From Phycisphaeraceae bacterium (GTDB lineage: Bacteria > Planctomycetota > Phycisphaerae > Phycisphaerales > UBA1924): a stretch of 64,000 bases of DNA. The notes below the pieces were generated by a model that was given only the letters and a program-made list of their open reading frames with translations, did no database searches and was not told where the DNA came from. Shown piece after piece: positions 61,128-64,000 of the stretch. Both the position numbers and the translations under genes were made by a program. Positions within the stretch are counted from its first letter, which is position 1; the number at the start of each line of letters is the position of its first letter. Location: NCBI GenBank assembly GCA_021297895.1, contig JAJTHN010000013.1, positions 1-64,000 of the forward strand, in the 5' to 3' direction.

Positions 61128-63311
61128 TCACATCTTCGGTGCGTTGGAAGCGCCGCCCGCGGCCATCGCGTCGTCGCGCATCGCCTGCTTGCGGCTGAGC
61201 TTGATGCGGCCCTGCTCATCGACGAGGATGACCTTGACCTTGACCATGTCGCCGATCTTGACAACATCGCCCACGCTCTTGACGTAGCCGTCGGCCAGTT
61301 CGGAGATGTGGCACATGCCGTCGGTGCCGGGAGCCAGCTCGATGAACGCGCCGAAGTCCTTGGTACTGACAACCTTGCCGGTGTAGACCGTCCCGACCTT
61401 GATGTCCTCGCACAGGGCCTCGATCTCGCCCCGGGCGCCGGCCATCGCGTCGCCGTCGTTGGCGGCGATCTGCACGGAGCCGTCGTCCTCGACCTCGATC
61501 GTCACGCCCCACTTCTCCTGCATGCCGCGGATCGTCTTGCCGCCCGGGCCGATGAGCTTGCCGATCTTCTCGGGGTTGATCATGATCGTGACCAGTCGCG
61601 GCGCGTACGGCGAGATCTCCGGCCGCGGCTTGGCGATGATGCGCTCCATGATGTCCAGGATCTCCAGCCGACCCTTGCGGGCCTGCACGAAGATCTTCTC
61701 GCACTGGGCCAGGGTCAGGCCGCGAATCTTCAGATCCAGCTGAATGCCCGTGATGCCCTCGCGCGTGCCGGCGACCTTGAAGTCCATATCGCCGAAGAAG
61801 TCCTCTTCGCCGATGATGTCGGTGACGAAGACCTCCTTGTTGCCGTGATCATCGGTGAACCGGCCGACGCTGATGCCCGCGACGGGCGCACGCAGGGGGA
61901 CGCCTGCATCCATGAGCGCCAGGCAGCCGCCGCAGACCGACGCCATCGACGATGAGCCGTTGGACTCGGTGATGTCGCTGACCACGCGGATCGTGTACGG
62001 GAACTCGTCGGGCGAGGGGATCACGCCCAGCAGCGAACGCTCCGCCAGCGCGCCGTGGCCGATTTCGCGGCGACCCGGCGCCATGATGCGCTTGACCTCG
62101 CCGGTGGAGAACGGCGGGAAGTTGTAGTGCAGCATGAACTTCTTGCTGTACTCCGGCAGCAGGCCGTCGACGATCTGCTCGTCCTTGCCCGTGCCCAGCG
62201 TCACGCTGACGATCGACTGCGTCTCGCCGCGCTGGAAGAACGCCGAGCCGTGCGTGCGCTGGAGGATCGAAACCTCGCCCTCGATCGGCCGGATCTGCAG
62301 AGCCGAGCGGCCGTCGGCGCGGATGCCGCTCTCGGCGATCAGGCGACGCGTCACCTTCTCCTCAAGGCGCTTGAAGGCCTCCTTGGCCTGCATGCGACGC
62401 TTGAAGGACTCGTTGTACTGCCCCATCGTGCCGTCGCTCTTGAGGGCGAAGTGCTGATCGAGGATTTCGCTGCGGAGCGCATCGACGGCCTTGTTGCGCT
62501 CCTGCTTGCCCTTGAGCTGACGGGCGGCGACGAGCCGGGTCTCCGCGAGGCTCGCGATGGCCTGCGTGACCTCCGGCGCGGGCAGGAACAGGTCGCCGAC
62601 AATCTTCTCACGACCCGCCTTGGCCTTGAGTTCGTTGATCATCGCCAGAACTTCGTGGATCTGGCCGTAGCCGAAGTTCAGCGCGGCCATCATGTCCTGC
62701 TCGCTGATCTCCGCCGCGCCGACCTCGATCATGTTGATCCCGTCGGCGTGACCGGACAGCACCAGGTCCAGATCGCTGAACTCCAACTGGGAAACAGTGG
62801 GGTTCAGGACGAACTTGGCGCCGTCATCGGTGTGCACGCGGCCGACGCGGATCGTGGCGATCGGCCCCTCGAAGGGCACATCGCTGATCGTCAGCGCCGC
62901 ACTGGCCGCGGTGCCGGCGATCACGTCGGCGTCGTTCTCCTGATCGTGGCTGAGCACGAAGCACTGGAGAAGAACCTCGTCGAAGTAGCCATCGGGGAAC
63001 AGCGGACGGATCGGGCGATCGATCATCCGCATCGTGAGGATTTCCTTCTCGCTGGGCGGGCCTTCGCGCTTCTTGAAGCCGCCGGGGAACTTGCCCGCCG
63101 CGGCGGTCTTCTCGCGATAGTCGACCGTCAGCCCGAGGAAGTCGGGGAAGTCGCCGCGGGGCTTGCCGCGGGTCACCGTCGCCAGCACCGTCGTCCCGCC
63201 GTAGGTGGCGATGACGGCGGCGGAACACAGCTTGGCGACCTTGCCGGTCTCCAGCCGGAGCACCCGGCCGCCGATTTCCTTCTCGATCACAATGGGGGTC
63301 ACGCTACTCAT
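61128..63311 (-). CDS. pnp: Polyribonucleotide nucleotidyltransferase
   Basis: Encodes 727 residues. PNPase degrades RNA 3'-5' with phosphate. Two RNase PH domains (first near ATYGGTTVLATVTRG and KREGPPSEKEILTMRMIDRPIRPLF; second near RGETQSIVSVTLGT and SDITESNGSSSMASVCGG), an all-helical linker, a KH domain (IGKLIGPGGKTIRGM) and an S1 domain (DFGAFIELAPGTDGMCHISEL). ATG 63311 has AAGGA eight bases upstream. It lies downstream of rpsO, the conserved bacterial order. Confidence 0.95.
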   Translation of the reverse strand: MSSVTPIVIEKEIGGRVLRLETGKVAKLCSAAVIATYGGTTVLATVTRGKPRGDFPDFLGLTVDYREKTAAAGKFPGGFKKREGPPSEKEILTMRMIDRPIRPLFPDGYFDEVLLQCFVLSHDQENDADVIAGTAASAALTISDVPFEGPIATIRVGRVHTDDGAKFVLNPTVSQLEFSDLDLVLSGHADGINMIEVGAAEISEQDMMAALNFGYGQIHEVLAMINELKAKAGREKIVGDLFLPAPEVTQAIASLAETRLVAARQLKGKQERNKAVDALRSEILDQHFALKSDGTMGQYNESFKRRMQAKEAFKRLEEKVTRRLIAESGIRADGRSALQIRPIEGEVSILQRTHGSAFFQRGETQSIVSVTLGTGKDEQIVDGLLPEYSKKFMLHYNFPPFSTGEVKRIMAPGRREIGHGALAERSLLGVIPSPDEFPYTIRVVSDITESNGSSSMASVCGGCLALMDAGVPLRAPVAGISVGRFTDDHGNKEVFVTDIIGEEDFFGDMDFKVAGTREGITGIQLDLKIRGLTLAQCEKIFVQARKGRLEILDIMERIIAKPRPEISPYAPRLVTIMINPEKIGKLIGPGGKTIRGMQEKWGVTIEVEDDGSVQIAANDGDAMAGARGEIEALCEDIKVGTVYTGKVVSTKDFGAFIELAPGTDGMCHISELADGYVKSVGDVVKIGDMVKVKVILVDEQGRIKLSRKQAMRDDAMAAGGASNAPKM

Positions 63312-63537
63312 GAGGCACATCCTTGCCGGGAGAATCCCGGTTGCTACGCGAGCCCGACCAATCAGCCGCAACGTTTCCGGCCGATGCCTGGGACACGCGG
63401 GGCTTTCGGACGCACCGCAGGGGGCAGAAGGCGCCGGGCAGTTCCGACGATCGCGGGCTCATCGCCCTTGGCGTCGCGGAACTGCACGAGGCCGACTGCC
63501 TCCGTGTACGTCCGTCACCCGAGTTGTCAAAAACAAT

Positions 63538-63567
63538 CAGGCCCGCGGAGTTTCTCCCGCGGGCCTG
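63538..63567 (-). terminator. Rho-independent terminator of rpsO
   Basis: Perfect 11-bp stem CAGGCCCGCGG / CCGCGGGCCTG with an 8-base loop, followed on the minus strand by ATTGTTTTTG. It lies between rpsO and pnp, so pnp is reached by read-through or from its own promoter. Confidence 0.85.
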
Positions 63568-63578
63568 TTGAGGGTCGA

Positions 63579-63848
63579 TTACTTGCGCAGGCCCAGTCGG
63601 CCGATCAGATCAATGTACCGCGGTCGGTCGGCGCGGGCCAGATACTTCAGAAGCCGGTTGCGCTTGGCCGCCATCAGCACCAGACCGCGACGCGACGCGT
63701 TGTCCTTCATGTGCAGCCTCAGGTGCTCGGTCAGGTCGTTGATCCTCTCGGTCAGCAACGCCACCTGCACCTCGGGCGAGCCCGAGTCCTTCGCGTGCGT
63801 CTGGAACTTCTTGACAAGATTCGTACGATGCTCGGCGGTCGTGGTCAT
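63579..63848 (-). CDS. rpsO: 30S ribosomal protein S15
   Basis: Encodes 89 residues, the standard S15 length. Family segments: SPEVQVALLTERINDLTEHL, HMKDNASRRGLVLMAAKRNRLLKYL. It binds 16S rRNA at the central domain early in 30S assembly. ATG 63848 gives the canonical N-terminus; 48 in-frame codons further upstream are non-conserved. It is followed by its terminator and then pnp. Confidence 0.96.
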   Translation of the reverse strand: MTTTAEHRTNLVKKFQTHAKDSGSPEVQVALLTERINDLTEHLRLHMKDNASRRGLVLMAAKRNRLLKYLARADRPRYIDLIGRLGLRK

Positions 63849-64000
63849 GGTCAATCTTCGCTGAAATCTGTCAGGGGTGCTCGCGGCTCGGCTCGTCACA
63901 GCCTCGCCGCCCAAGACTCGTCTCCCCAAGGCTCCGGCCCCAAGGTCGATCCAACTTTCTTGGCCCAATACTAGACCCCGCCCCCCCGTCAATCAAACCC

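Noticed and set aside
62055-63974. 639-codon plus-strand frame opposite pnp and rpsO
   Set aside because: Antisense to two highly conserved genes, with no recognisable domains.

Overview
The window reads as a high-GC chromosome segment of a planctomycete, most likely of the Phycisphaerae/Phycisphaerales. The supporting signs are: an ECF sigma factor gene overlapping a Ser/Thr kinase-WD40 gene; secreted proteins ending in a PxP-Arg sorting signal of PEP-CTERM type; others ending in an ADIANTDGDP...DNGDF module; a pilin-like protein with [19 protein letters not shown] and an FSDGH signature; and WXG100-like genes beside an FtsK/SpoIIIE ATPase. No rRNA, CRISPR array or insertion sequence was seen. 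There is one tRNA gene.

Layout. 1-5.1 kb: four poorly characterised exported or membrane proteins, with three copies of a dispersed hairpin repeat between them. 5.2-9.1 kb: an ECF sigma gene overlapping a kinase-WD40 gene broken by two in-frame TAG codons. 9.1-13.3 kb: minus-strand MBL hydrolase, secreted TPR/metallopeptidase/PDZ protein, purN and two STAS proteins. 13.7-17.5 kb: thioesterase, DinB, exported beta-carbonic anhydrase, thyX and a CAU tRNA that looks like tRNA-Ile2. 17.7-19.4 kb: tandem PEP-CTERM-like paralogues, each with a terminator. 19.6-25.2 kb: miaB, rtcB, an unknown protein and mnmA, all on the minus strand. 25.3-30.6 kb: an intact Ser/Thr kinase, a decayed beta-helix surface protein gene, then pssA and psd for phosphatidylethanolamine synthesis.

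30.7-40.7 kb is a DNA-repair island. A CarH-like MerR regulator diverges from folE, which is followed by a photolyase gene. These abut a translationally coupled four-gene cluster (exonuclease, ATP-dependent ligase, Lhr-type helicase, PdeM phosphoesterase). The regulator-folE intergenic region carries tandem 9-bp repeats and a consensus-like promoter, so a light- or stress-responsive switch for photolyase and its pterin cofactor supply is a reasonable hypothesis.

41.3-47.2 kb is a compact type VII secretion-like locus: two small WXG100-like proteins, a coiled-coil partner and a 1356-residue membrane FtsK/SpoIIIE ATPase. A convergent unknown gene follows. 48.7-53.5 kb holds a small membrane protein and a complete sugar ABC transporter whose permease has an unusual extracytoplasmic insertion. 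53.6-57.4 kb: a pilin-like protein diverging from a large secreted protein with a dockerin-like tail. 57.5-63.9 kb: queG, a TIM-barrel sugar epimerase-like protein, a histidine kinase, a cold-shock protein and the conserved rpsO-pnp pair.

Long reading frames antisense to these genes are products of the high GC content and were left out.
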